Notes: a model not told the origin generated them from the sequence alone. A stretch of 64,000 nt of DNA from an uncultured Cryomorphaceae bacterium (GCA_937120475.1 CAKZJV010000007.1:946068-1010067), one strand, 5' to 3'. Counted from the stretch's first letter, positions 37,512 through 46,749 are shown. Program-made: numbers and translations.

Positions 37512-37641
37512 AAAAGAGATACGTGTTCTTTTCATTTTGTTGGGAACCGCCTGTGCCGTTAATCAACCCAATGCCGGTTTCTCTGCAGAAGAGCAATGCC
37601 GAAATTCAGCAGACTACATAAGTGATAGGGATTTGATGTAG
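37508..37641 (+). pseudogene. Broken lipoprotein gene
   Basis: Starts ATG at 37508, overlapping the HEAT gene stop. Frame 1 reads MKKRYVFF; continuing one base back gives FILLGTACAVNQPNAGFSAE..., a lipoprotein signal with lipobox GTAC, ending at TAG 37639. Adding one T to the T4 run at 37529-37532 restores a 44-codon frame. Still short, so probably also truncated at the 3' side. Confidence 0.45.
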
Positions 37642-37849
37642 TGATTGGCTTCGGTATTCATTCTTTATACCTCTTTCTAAACATGCTACCCCTTACATCA
37701 TACACAGAATAAATTGCTATGCTCAACTATTCACAAATCTTCCTCTCTTCTAATCAACCACTTTCAAAAATAGAAAAACCTGATTCCCTCATTTACTCCC
37801 TTTGGAGGCTGCCAATAATTCCTGACTTTTGTTAGGTAAACCAGCCGGG
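37642..37849. other. Non-coding DNA before kinase
   Basis: Together with the broken lipoprotein gene this makes 338 bases without an intact gene. Immediately upstream of the kinase: TTTG at 37801-37804, a 19-base spacer and GACTTTTG at 37824-37831, one base from the Bacteroidota promoter consensus. Confidence 0.45.
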
Positions 37850-39262
37850 ATGAAAAAAGTTACCCCTCAGCAACTCCAGCGCGATTTCGAACCCATTGCC
37901 CATGTTCCGGAGGAGCAACTGCAATATCTTATCGATCACAGCGAGCAATTTACCCTGGAGGAAGATGAATTCCTTTTCCGCAAGGACGAGGCAGCCGACC
38001 GCATGAACCTTATTTTATCCGGGAGACTGCGTATATATACTTTGCAGAAAAATCAAAGCCGTGAAATTGCCTTGCTTGAAAAGGGTGATATTACCGGCCT
38101 GCTCCCCTATTCCCGTTTAAAAACATCTTCAGGCTATGGGCAGGCTTTGGAAAAATGTGAACTGCTCTCCCTGCATCGCAAGGACCTTCCCGAACTCATT
38201 CGTGAAAACTATGAGCTAACCGAGGCACTGGTGCATTTTATGAGTTCAAGAATACGTGAGTTCACCACTTACCAGTTGCAAAATGAAAAAATGATGGCCC
38301 TGGGTAAACTTTCGGCCGGACTGGCGCATGAGCTCAACAACCCCGCCTCGGCTATTGTAAGGAGCAGCAAAGAACTGAAAAGCCATTTAGGACACCTCCC
38401 CAAAAACTTCAAAAAAGTAATATCCATCAAAATGACGGCCGACCAGGTGGATGCGGTAAACGATATGCTTACCGAGCGCCTTGCAGCCAACACTCCGGAA
38501 AAAAAGCTGAGCCTGATGCAACGTCAAAACCTGGAAGACGACCTGGCGGATTGCCTAGAAGAAAAGGGGGTGGACAACCCTTACGAAGTAGCGGAAAACC
38601 TGGTGGACTTTAACTTTCAATGTGCCGATATTGATGCGATTTACAATTATACTTCAGCCGACCATTTTGCCCCGGTAATGAAGTGGGTGAACGACAATCT
38701 TACCACCGAAAGGATGGTGCGCGAAATCGAAGATGCCTCTTCGAGGATCGCCAGTTTGGTGAGTAGCGTAAAAAACTTCACCCACATGGACCGTACACCG
38801 GATAAAATGAAAGCCGACATCCATGAAGGCATTGAAAATACTCTGGTGATGCTCAACCACAAATTAAAGAAGGGTAATGTTAAGGTAGAGCGTAAATTTC
38901 AGGAAGACCTGCCCAAAGCCCCAGTATTGGTAAGTGAGCTCAACCAGGTATGGACCAACCTGATCGATAATGCCATTGACGCAATGGACGGCCGGGAAGA
39001 TGCCGTATTGACCCTTGAAACACAACAAGACCGTGATTTTATCAAGGTGATGATCCGCGACAACGGAACCGGTATTCCCGATGATATGAAAAACCAGATA
39101 TTCGATCCCTTTTTCACCACCAAGGAAATAGGAAAGGGGACCGGGCTGGGGCTGGAAGTGGTGAAAAATATTATAAACAAGCATAATGGCACCATAAAAG
39201 TAGAATCACAACCCGGGCAAACCCAGTTTGAGGTATGCCTGCCCTTGGAAACCAGTGTTTAA
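37850..39262 (+). CDS. Histidine kinase with N-terminal CRP-like cNMP-binding fold
   Basis: 470 residues from the ATG at 37850. A cyclic-nucleotide-binding-type beta-barrel covers about 15-130 (FLFRKDEAADRMNLILSGRL); the FGExAL-R-AA phosphate-binding cassette is absent (GLLPYSRLKTSSG instead), so it may not bind cAMP. Phosphoacceptor His160 in LAHELNNPASA, then a helical insert and the HATPase (N-box NLIDNAIDAM, DNGTGIP, TGLGLEVVKN). No membrane segment. Five bases upstream of the REC-reductase gene, its obvious partner. Confidence 0.9.
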   Translation: MKKVTPQQLQRDFEPIAHVPEEQLQYLIDHSEQFTLEEDEFLFRKDEAADRMNLILSGRLRIYTLQKNQSREIALLEKGDITGLLPYSRLKTSSGYGQALEKCELLSLHRKDLPELIRENYELTEALVHFMSSRIREFTTYQLQNEKMMALGKLSAGLAHELNNPASAIVRSSKELKSHLGHLPKNFKKVISIKMTADQVDAVNDMLTERLAANTPEKKLSLMQRQNLEDDLADCLEEKGVDNPYEVAENLVDFNFQCADIDAIYNYTSADHFAPVMKWVNDNLTTERMVREIEDASSRIASLVSSVKNFTHMDRTPDKMKADIHEGIENTLVMLNHKLKKGNVKVERKFQEDLPKAPVLVSELNQVWTNLIDNAIDAMDGREDAVLTLETQQDRDFIKVMIRDNGTGIPDDMKNQIFDPFFTTKEIGKGTGLGLEVVKNIINKHNGTIKVESQPGQTQFEVCLPLETSV

Positions 39263-39267
39263 AACTC

Positions 39268-40923
39268 ATGAAAAAACCAATCATTTTAGCGGTAGATGAC
39301 GACCAGCAGGTGATAAGGGCCGTAAGCCGTGACCTGCGTAAGCAATACCGCGATGCCTACCGCATCATCGCCACTGATTCCGCCAAAGAAGCGCTGGAAA
39401 GCCTACAGGAAATGAAAAACCAGGGACAGGAAGTAGCCCTTTTTGTTTCGGACCAGCGTATGCCTGAAATGCTGGGCGTGGAATTCCTGGAAAAAGCCAA
39501 AAAGCTGTTTCCCCGCGCCAAAAGAGTTTTATTAACCGCCTACTCCGATACCGATGCCGCCATACAGGCTATTAATGAAGTGCAATTGGATTATTACCTG
39601 ATGAAGCCCTGGGACCCTCCCGAGGAAAAAATGTATCCCGTACTGGATGATCTCCTGGACGAATGGCAGGCGGAGTACATCCCTGATTTTAAAGGCATAA
39701 GACTAATCGGTTACCAGTTTTCACCTAAAAGTCATAAGGTAAAGGATTTTTTGGCCGGCAACCTTTTTCCCTATCGTTGGTACGATATAGAAACCTCGGA
39801 GGAGGCCAAAGAATTAATGGAAAGCAATGGATTGGATGCCAAGGATCTGCCAATAATCTTTTTTGAAGATGGTTCCTATATTCAAAACCCGGAAATTCCG
39901 GCCGTAGCTTCGAAGTTGGGCCTAAATCCTAAAGCTTCCGCTGAAATGTACGATGTAATTATCATTGGGGCCGGCCCTGCGGGACTGGCTGCGGCTGTTT
40001 ATGGTTCCAGTGAAGGCTTAAAAACCTTATTGGTAGAGAGGCGTGCCCCGGGTGGGCAGGCCGGTACCTCATCACGCATTGAAAATTACCTCGGTTTTCC
40101 GAAGGGCCTCAGTGGTTCTGACCTGGCCCGCAGAGCCCTGAGCCAGGCCACCCGTTTGGGAGCGGAAGTATTGACCCCCAGTGAAGTACGGGAAATTAAG
40201 TTCAAAGATCAGTACAAAATTATCGTGTTAACGGACGGTTCGGAGCTAATGGCCAAAAGTCTGGTACTCACTACCGGTGTAGATTATCGTAAGCTGGATA
40301 AAGCTGGTATTGAAAACTTTACCGGTGCCGGTATTTATTACGGGGCGGCTACCACCGAAGCCAATGCCTGCAAAAATGAAGACGTATATGTGGTAGGCGG
40401 GGGTAACTCGGCCGGGCAAGCCGCTATGTACCTCTCGCAATTTGCACGTAGGGTTTTTATCATTATCCGCAGGGAAAACCTGGTGAGTTCCATGTCCACT
40501 TACCTTATTGACCAGATCAATAATACCGATAATATTGAAGTGTTGCCGTGTACCGAGGTCATCGAGGCCCACGGTTCCAATCGTTTGGAACACTTAACCC
40601 TGAAAAGCGAGGAGGAAACACGTAAGGTTGGGGCGGCTGCTCTGTTTATTTTCATCGGTGCGCGGCCTTATACCGATTGGATGAACAATACTTTTTTGCA
40701 AGATGATAAGGGTTTTTTACTCACCGGCCGTGACCTGGCTATTCAAAAAGATTTTAAAAAGAACTGGAAGCTAAAGCGGGAACCCTTTCTGCTGGAAACC
40801 AGTACCCCGGGCATCTTTGCAGCTGGTGATGTACGTTCGGGAGCAATGAACCGCGTAGCTTCAGCCGTAGGCGAAGGGGCTATGAGTATTAGCCTGGTTC
40901 ACAAATACCTTGAAGAAGTTTAA
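39268..40923 (+). CDS. Response regulator fused to thioredoxin-reductase-like flavoenzyme
   Basis: 551 residues from the ATG at 39268. Receiver domain 1-125 with acidic pocket D10-D12, phosphoacceptor Asp62 (SDQRMP), Thr90 and Lys113: complete. Residues about 141-225 look like a glutaredoxin fold whose CxxC is replaced by SPKS (FSPKSHKVKDFL). From 228 a TrxB-type FAD/NAD(P) enzyme: GAGPAG (234-239), GGQAGTSSRIENYLGFP, NADPH motif VVGGGNSAGQAA, and FAAGDVRSG. The redox CxxC of thioredoxin reductase is missing (GIYYGAATTEANACK), so it is not a classical disulfide reductase. Named 'fused response regulator/thioredoxin-disulfide reductase' in databases; real substrate unknown. Confidence 0.9.
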   Translation: MKKPIILAVDDDQQVIRAVSRDLRKQYRDAYRIIATDSAKEALESLQEMKNQGQEVALFVSDQRMPEMLGVEFLEKAKKLFPRAKRVLLTAYSDTDAAIQAINEVQLDYYLMKPWDPPEEKMYPVLDDLLDEWQAEYIPDFKGIRLIGYQFSPKSHKVKDFLAGNLFPYRWYDIETSEEAKELMESNGLDAKDLPIIFFEDGSYIQNPEIPAVASKLGLNPKASAEMYDVIIIGAGPAGLAAAVYGSSEGLKTLLVERRAPGGQAGTSSRIENYLGFPKGLSGSDLARRALSQATRLGAEVLTPSEVREIKFKDQYKIIVLTDGSELMAKSLVLTTGVDYRKLDKAGIENFTGAGIYYGAATTEANACKNEDVYVVGGGNSAGQAAMYLSQFARRVFIIIRRENLVSSMSTYLIDQINNTDNIEVLPCTEVIEAHGSNRLEHLTLKSEEETRKVGAAALFIFIGARPYTDWMNNTFLQDDKGFLLTGRDLAIQKDFKKNWKLKREPFLLETSTPGIFAAGDVRSGAMNRVASAVGEGAMSISLVHKYLEEV

Positions 40924-40958
40924 CTTAGCTCAACCGGGATATAAGACAAGCTTAAAGC

Positions 40959-41891
40959 ATGATTATTTACAAAAGCAACAAAAACTGGTGGGGCGACATC
41001 AGTCATTTATACCGTAGCTGGACCATGACCAGGGTGGTACGTGCCGTGCTGCTTATCGGGTTGTACACCACCGCTCTCTGCGTATTACAGATCCACTTTC
41101 TTGAAGATACCATTGAGATGAACCTGGGACCACAGGTATTCAGCCTGCTGGGGGTGGTGCTCAGTATTTTGTTGGTTTTCCGTACCAATACCGCTTATGA
41201 CCGCTGGTGGGAAGGCCGCAAACAATGGGGAGCCCTGGTGAACCATTGTCGTAACCTGGCCATAACGGCTGCAGCTACTTTTCCGGCCGATTATAAAAAG
41301 GAGAAACACCAGATGGCCGTTTACATTTCCAACTTTTGCATTGCCCTTAAGGAGCACTTAAGGGAAGGCACCCGGCTGGATGAGCTTATTTCAGTAAGTG
41401 AAGAGGACATGGCGGTGTACAAAACCAAAGCACACGTTCCCAATCACATTTCCCTGCAAATTCATTATATGGTAGAGCGTTTTCACCGCGAAAGAATCAT
41501 TACCCCGGAAGACCACCGGAACTTTAAGCCCCAATTACAGGCTCTATTGGATATTTTGGGAGCCTGCGAGCGGATCAAAAAGACACCTATCCCCTTTTCC
41601 TACAATGTTTATTTGAAAATATTTATCACGGCCTACGGACTTTTACTGCCATTGGCTATGATCCCGCAATTTGACTATTACGCTATTCCCATTGTGATGT
41701 TTGTATTTTTTGCCTTTATAGGTGTAGAGTTGATGGCCGGAGAAATTGAAGATCCCTTTGGATTGGATTGCAATGACCTGCCCACCGGGGACATAGCCCA
41801 TAACATTAAAAACAATGTTTTTGAAATATTGGACGAACGTTCGGGCCTGGAACATAAGGTAGAGCGTGAGGAATATGCGAAGGTTTTCTAA
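40959..41891 (+). CDS. Bestrophin family channel-like membrane protein
   Basis: 310 residues. Carries the diagnostic block LVFRTNTAYDRWWEGRKQWG after the first two membrane segments, and FGLDCNDLPTGDIAHNI near the end (bestrophin/UPF0187). Bacterial members form pentameric ion channels (KpBest conducts sodium). Thirty-five bases after the REC-reductase gene, same strand, probably the third gene of that operon, which may link ion flux to the two-component pair. Confidence 0.9.
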   Translation: MIIYKSNKNWWGDISHLYRSWTMTRVVRAVLLIGLYTTALCVLQIHFLEDTIEMNLGPQVFSLLGVVLSILLVFRTNTAYDRWWEGRKQWGALVNHCRNLAITAAATFPADYKKEKHQMAVYISNFCIALKEHLREGTRLDELISVSEEDMAVYKTKAHVPNHISLQIHYMVERFHRERIITPEDHRNFKPQLQALLDILGACERIKKTPIPFSYNVYLKIFITAYGLLLPLAMIPQFDYYAIPIVMFVFFAFIGVELMAGEIEDPFGLDCNDLPTGDIAHNIKNNVFEILDERSGLEHKVEREEYAKVF

Positions 41892-41983
41892 AATCAGGTC
41901 AAAAAATTTGGAAAGGCTTTAGCTCTAAAAACATTGTTCATGCGCTACGAGTTAAACCAATCCAGGATTCATAAAATCGAAAC

Positions 41984-43132
41984 GTGACACTACACGACAG
42001 ATTTCATACCGTACGCAACCACACCGAAAAATTAATGCAGCCCCTCAGTGTCGAGGATCACTTGGCTCAGCCCATAGTGGATGTTAGTCCCCCAAAGTGG
42101 CACCTCGGGCATACCACCTGGTTTTTTGAAACTTTCATCCTGAAAAAATACCACCAGGGCTACCAGGAATTCGACCCTACTTTCAACTTTCTTTTTAACT
42201 CTTATTACGAAACGGTGGGTAAGCGATTGTTGCGCGACCAGAGAGGCAACATGACCCGTCCGCCCCTGGAAAAGGTGTATCAATACCGGGCTTATGTTAA
42301 CCAACAAATGGATGTTTACCTGGCCGGTACACCCCAGACAGAAGCCCTGGAATTATTGGAATTGGGCTTGAACCACGAGCAACAGCACCAGGAACTTTTC
42401 CTTACCGACTTTAAATATATATTAGGTGTACAGGCCTTTCATCCGGTTTACAATAAAAGCTTCCGTGAAAGTACCATCGAAGATTGGGAACAGGAATGGG
42501 TGGTGGTACCCGAGGGGCGTTACGATATTGGTTTTGAGGGCCAAGGCTTTAGTTTTGATAATGAAGGGTCCCGGCACCAGGTTTTTCTCCCGGCTTTTGA
42601 GATTAGCAACAAGTTGGTAACCAATGGTGAGTACCTGGAGTTTATGCAAGACGGAGCTTACCAAAATTTTGAATACTGGCACTCCGAAGGTTGGGCCTGG
42701 GTGCAGGAACATAATGTTAATAGCCCCCTGTACTGGGAACAACAGGAAGACGGCTGGAAACGCTTTAGTCTGGCAGGCTTGGAGGCGATAAATCCCGATG
42801 AGCCTCTGGCGCATATTTCCTATTATGAAGCTTATGCCTTTGCCGAGTGGAAGGGGCTTCGCCTGCCTACTGAACAAGAGTGGGAAGCCGCCAGCAATAA
42901 GTTCAATTGGGGGCAGCGTTGGGAATGGACCAACTCGGCCTACCTGGCTTATCCGGGCTTTAATAAGGCCGAGGGTGCCGTTGGCGAATACAATGGTAAA
43001 TTTATGGTCAGCCAAATGGTACTTCGCGGTGCTTCAATAGCTACTCCCGAAGGACATAGCCGCAATACCTACCGCAACTTTTTTCACCCGCAACTGCGCT
43101 GGCAATTTACCGGCCTGCGCTTGGCGAGGTAA
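41984..43132 (+). CDS. egtB: Ergothioneine biosynthesis protein EgtB
   Basis: 382 residues from a GTG at 41984. DinB-like N-terminal domain with iron ligands His40/His43 (KWHLGHTTW) and His131/His135 (NHEQQHQE), then a formylglycine-generating-enzyme-type C-terminal domain (about 165-380, WEWTNSAYLAYPGF, RNTYRNFFHP). Catalyses O2-dependent C-S bond formation between trimethylhistidine (hercynine) and a thiol donor. With egtD ten bases downstream; no egtC homologue follows, so the sulfur donor (cysteine or gamma-glutamylcysteine) is uncertain. Confidence 0.92.
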   Translation: MTLHDRFHTVRNHTEKLMQPLSVEDHLAQPIVDVSPPKWHLGHTTWFFETFILKKYHQGYQEFDPTFNFLFNSYYETVGKRLLRDQRGNMTRPPLEKVYQYRAYVNQQMDVYLAGTPQTEALELLELGLNHEQQHQELFLTDFKYILGVQAFHPVYNKSFRESTIEDWEQEWVVVPEGRYDIGFEGQGFSFDNEGSRHQVFLPAFEISNKLVTNGEYLEFMQDGAYQNFEYWHSEGWAWVQEHNVNSPLYWEQQEDGWKRFSLAGLEAINPDEPLAHISYYEAYAFAEWKGLRLPTEQEWEAASNKFNWGQRWEWTNSAYLAYPGFNKAEGAVGEYNGKFMVSQMVLRGASIATPEGHSRNTYRNFFHPQLRWQFTGLRLAR

Positions 43133-43142
43133 AACCATACTC

Positions 43143-44108
43143 ATGAAAACTACTACCGAAAACACCTTTAAAGCTCAATTTGCCCGGGATGTGGATCTCG
43201 GTCTGAGTTCGGAACCCAAATTTTTACCCTCCCGCTATTTTTACGATGCTAAAGGAGATAAGCTTTTCCAGCAGATTATGCGAATGCCGGAATACTACCT
43301 TACGGATTGTGAGTACGAGATTTTTGACCGCCAGAAGGCCGATATCCTCCGAGCCATTTACAACGGTCAAAAGTTTAACCTGGTGGAATTAGGAGCTGGT
43401 GACGGTTATAAAACCAAGCTTTTGCTTGATCACTTTCTGCAAAATGAAGTCGATTTTGAATACGTTCCGGTTGACATATCCAAGGATGTATTGCAAGAGT
43501 TAAAAGGCAGTTTACAAAAACAGTTCCCAGCCCTTAAAGTCAGCCCTTTAAATTATGAATACTTTGAAGCGTTGGAGCGGCTCAACGATTTGGACAAAGC
43601 GCCCAAGGTAATCTTGTTTTTAGGCAGTAACATCGGGAACTTTACGCCTGAAAGGGCCCGTACTTTTTTCGATAAGCTCAATACAACCATACAAAAGGGC
43701 GACTTGTTATTATGCGGAATCGATCTTAAAAAAGATCCGCGCACCATACTGGCAGCGTACAACGATCCTACCGGAATTACTAAAGCCTTTAACCTGAATC
43801 TTTTAACCCGTATTAACCGGGAATTAGGAGGTAATTTTAAAGTGGAAAACTTTAACCATTACCCTACTTACGACCCTTTTAGCGGGGAAGCTCGCAGTTA
43901 TGTAATGAGCACCGTAGATCAGGAGGTGTATATCGAAGCTTTGGATAAATCCTTCCGCTTTACCCACTCGGAACCCATTCATACCGAAATTTCACGCAAG
44001 TACAGCCTGGCCGAAATTGAAAAACTGGCGCAAAACTCCGGTTTTGAATGGCTCCACCACTTTACGGATAGCAAAGGCTATTTTGTGGATACCCTCTGGA
44101 AAAAGTAG
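43143..44108 (+). CDS. egtD: L-histidine N-alpha-methyltransferase EgtD
   Basis: 321 residues, standard length. SAM-binding motif VELGAGDGYKT, conserved FLGSNIGNF and the YNDPTGIT region of EgtD. It trimethylates histidine to hercynine, the substrate of EgtB encoded immediately upstream. The pair forms a minimal ergothioneine operon next to the redox-signalling genes. Confidence 0.93.
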   Translation: MKTTTENTFKAQFARDVDLGLSSEPKFLPSRYFYDAKGDKLFQQIMRMPEYYLTDCEYEIFDRQKADILRAIYNGQKFNLVELGAGDGYKTKLLLDHFLQNEVDFEYVPVDISKDVLQELKGSLQKQFPALKVSPLNYEYFEALERLNDLDKAPKVILFLGSNIGNFTPERARTFFDKLNTTIQKGDLLLCGIDLKKDPRTILAAYNDPTGITKAFNLNLLTRINRELGGNFKVENFNHYPTYDPFSGEARSYVMSTVDQEVYIEALDKSFRFTHSEPIHTEISRKYSLAEIEKLAQNSGFEWLHHFTDSKGYFVDTLWKK

Positions 44109-44163
44109 GATTGCGGCCAGAATGCTAAATTGCAGTGCTGCTTAGCATAATCGTGATCGCTAC

Positions 44164-44946
44164 ATGACGGAAAAACCATTGATCTATTTCATGCACATCC
44201 CTAAAACCGCGGGGATGACCATGCAAACGCTGGCACGCAGGCATTACAAAAAGCCGGGCGAGCTGGAATTGATCTACACCCAACAAGCCAACCTCGATGG
44301 TTTTGACGACCGTCAGGAACTGGAAATGGTAATGGGCCATTTTCGCTTCGGATACCACCGCTTCAGCTCAAGGGAGCCGCGTTATTTTGCTTTTTTGCGT
44401 GAACCGATAAGCCACGTAATATCCCATTACCAGTACACTTTTGACCGTCCTGAAAAATTTGAGTTTTTACCAGATGTAAATAACCTTTTGGAGTTTGCAC
44501 GCTGCCCCTACGGCTACAACCTGCAAACACGGTTTATATCCGGTATCGAAAATATAGAGGGGCGCGAAAAAGAAGTACTGCAAAAAGCCAAGGAAAACCT
44601 GCTTCGCCATGTAGAGGTACTGGGTTTAACGGAACGTTTTGACGAATCACTATTGATGATGCGCCAACCCCTCAACTGGAACTTGGTGTATTATCAAAAA
44701 CGCAATGAAGGTAAAGCGCGTAAAAAATTCAAACCCAGTGAGGCCGAGTTGGACGAGCTCCGGTCTATTATACGCTATGATATAGAACTTTACGAATTTG
44801 GAAAGCAGTTATTTGAAAACCAAGTTGATAAGCACCCCGCATTAAAAGAAAAGGTACGGCAATTCCAAACGGTCAATTATTGGTTTTGGAAGCTGAACCC
44901 CACCTACACGCGTCTTAAGGTCGCTTTGGGCCTGGCGAAGAGCTAA
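44164..44946 (+). CDS. Sulfotransferase family 2 protein
   Basis: 260 residues. Begins with the 5'-PSB loop MHIPKTAGMTMQTL and continues with FAFLREPISHVISHY (3'-PB loop), as in carbohydrate/heparan-type sulfotransferases that use PAPS. Substrate unknown. It overlaps the convergent symporter by 32 bases tail to tail. Possible end of the egtBD operon (55-base gap). Confidence 0.85.
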   Translation: MTEKPLIYFMHIPKTAGMTMQTLARRHYKKPGELELIYTQQANLDGFDDRQELEMVMGHFRFGYHRFSSREPRYFAFLREPISHVISHYQYTFDRPEKFEFLPDVNNLLEFARCPYGYNLQTRFISGIENIEGREKEVLQKAKENLLRHVEVLGLTERFDESLLMMRQPLNWNLVYYQKRNEGKARKKFKPSEAELDELRSIIRYDIELYEFGKQLFENQVDKHPALKEKVRQFQTVNYWFWKLNPTYTRLKVALGLAKS

Positions 44947-46639
44947 AAGCCTGGAAGAGCGAAGCCAGTATCACTACCAGTGCGCAGCCAATCACATTGT
45001 ACCAAAGGTATTCAACTTCAAAACGCATAAAGAAAGGTATCTCATATTCACGCCCAAAGTGGATGGCCAACACGGCCAATTCCGCCAGTATAGCACTCCA
45101 GAATACAGCTGAAGCCTTAATCCACTTTATGAAAAAAGCCACCAGGAAAATCCCTAAAATCGTTCCGTAAAAGAGAGACCCCAAAAGATTCACCATTTCA
45201 ATGAGATTGTCAAAAAGCTGGGCCGCCAGGGCAAAGCCTATCGCCAATGCTCCCCATAAAACGGTCAGCAGCCGCGACATCCATACCTGTTGTTTTTCAG
45301 AAGCATCCCTCTTGAAAAGCCTGCGGTAAAAATCTACCGAGGTAGTAGTGGCCAAAGCATTCAACTCACCGGATGTGCTGGACATGGCCGCTGAAAAAAT
45401 AAGTGCAATAATCAATCCTACCACCCCTATGGGAAGGTAATTCATAACGAAGGTGAGAAACACGTAATTGGTATCCTTAATTTTAAAATCCGGGTCAGCC
45501 TTCAGGAGTAGTTCCTTCATATCCTGGCGGATTTCACCATCCTGCTGCCAGCTTTCCCTAAAACGTTCCCGGGCTGCTTCCAGGTTTTCACCGCTACGCA
45601 TAGCTGTGGTATAATCGGCACGGGTGCCCTGTAGCTCCAGGTAATTGGCATCATACCGTTGCTGTATCTGGTCTCTTTCCGCGGTATAGGAAGTCTCTTC
45701 TAAACCTTCAAGCGCAGTTTCATTGAAGAATACCGGTGGTTTTACATACAGGTAAAACACAAATACCAAAACCCCGGTAAACAGTATGAACAACTGCATG
45801 GGTATTTTCAATACGGCATTGAACATCAATCCCAGGCGGCTCTCCTTAATGTTTCGTCCGGTTAAATACCGCTGCACCTGGCTCTGGTCGGTACCAAAAT
45901 AACTAAGGGCCAGGAACAGGCCACCGGTAAGGCCGGACCATACCGTGTAACGTTCATTCAGATCCCAATTAAAATCCAGTATTTCTAACCGCCCCACGGA
46001 ACCGGCCAGGTTCATCGCCTCATTAAAAGAGGTAAAATCACCGATTTTGACGCCTAAAATCACAAAGGCCAGTACCATACCCAGCAGTATGATGGCCATT
46101 TGCCATTTTTGGGTGAGGCTTACCGCTTTGGAACCACCACTTACCGTGTAAATAATCACCAATAGCCCCACAAAAAGGTTGGTGAAATTCAGATCCCAAC
46201 CCAATAGACTGGATAATATAATGGCCGGAGCGTAAATCGTAAGGCCAGCTGCCAAACCGCGCTGTACCAGGAAAAGGAAAGCGGCCAATAGCCTTGTTTT
46301 CAGGTCAAACCTGCTCTCCAGGTATTCGTAGGCCGTATAAACCTTTAAGCGGTAATAAATGGGAATAATAAAGGCCGAGATAATAATGAGGGCCAGCGGT
46401 AGGCCAAAGTAAAACTGCACAAAGCGCAAGCCCTTTTCATAACCTAAACCGGGAGCACTTAAAAAAGTGATAGCGCTGGCCTGTGTTGCCATAACGGAGA
46501 GTCCGATGGTGAACCAGTTCATTTGGTTGCCTCCCCTTAAATAGTCGTTGGCGGTATTGGACTGTCGGGTACGCCATGTGCCATAGCCCACCACGGCAAA
46601 CAACGTCCCGAAAAGTACTATCCAGTCAACCGTACTCAT
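44915..46639 (-). CDS. Sodium:solute symporter (SSS family)
   Basis: 574 residues with about 13-14 membrane segments; DYLRGGNQMNWFTIG, SAITFLSAPGLGYEKG, VGLIIALIFSAAMSSTSGELNA carry the SSS signature. A long hydrophilic insert of about 90 residues (roughly 290-390, rich in Glu/Arg) is unusual. Its ATG overlaps the stop of the 37-aa peptide (ATGA), third gene of an operon with the PIG-L deacetylase. Substrate unknown; a sugar or deacetylation product is plausible from context. Confidence 0.9.
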   Translation of the reverse strand: MSTVDWIVLFGTLFAVVGYGTWRTRQSNTANDYLRGGNQMNWFTIGLSVMATQASAITFLSAPGLGYEKGLRFVQFYFGLPLALIIISAFIIPIYYRLKVYTAYEYLESRFDLKTRLLAAFLFLVQRGLAAGLTIYAPAIILSSLLGWDLNFTNLFVGLLVIIYTVSGGSKAVSLTQKWQMAIILLGMVLAFVILGVKIGDFTSFNEAMNLAGSVGRLEILDFNWDLNERYTVWSGLTGGLFLALSYFGTDQSQVQRYLTGRNIKESRLGLMFNAVLKIPMQLFILFTGVLVFVFYLYVKPPVFFNETALEGLEETSYTAERDQIQQRYDANYLELQGTRADYTTAMRSGENLEAARERFRESWQQDGEIRQDMKELLLKADPDFKIKDTNYVFLTFVMNYLPIGVVGLIIALIFSAAMSSTSGELNALATTTSVDFYRRLFKRDASEKQQVWMSRLLTVLWGALAIGFALAAQLFDNLIEMVNLLGSLFYGTILGIFLVAFFIKWIKASAVFWSAILAELAVLAIHFGREYEIPFFMRFEVEYLWYNVIGCALVVILASLFQAFSSSPGPKRP

Positions 46640-46749
46640 AGGCTATAGTACTGGCTTATGAAATAATAGACTACCAGTTGCAACAGTAGAAATAAAAGTA
46701 CTGCTGCGTAAAGCTGTTTCCAGCTTTTAAAAAATTTAGGGTTGCTCAT
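46636..46749 (-). CDS. 37-aa single-helix membrane peptide
   Basis: 38 codons: MSNPKFFKSWKQLYAAVLLF then a hydrophobic stretch LLLQLVVYYF and a short tail (ISQYYSL). Start overlaps the deacetylase end by 14 bases; stop TGA (46636-46638) overlaps the symporter ATG. This perfect coupling on both sides and the basic-then-hydrophobic composition make it a credible gene: a small accessory subunit of the SSS transporter, by analogy with DUF4212-type small subunits, though far shorter. Confidence 0.65.
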   Translation of the reverse strand: MSNPKFFKSWKQLYAAVLLFLLLQLVVYYFISQYYSL

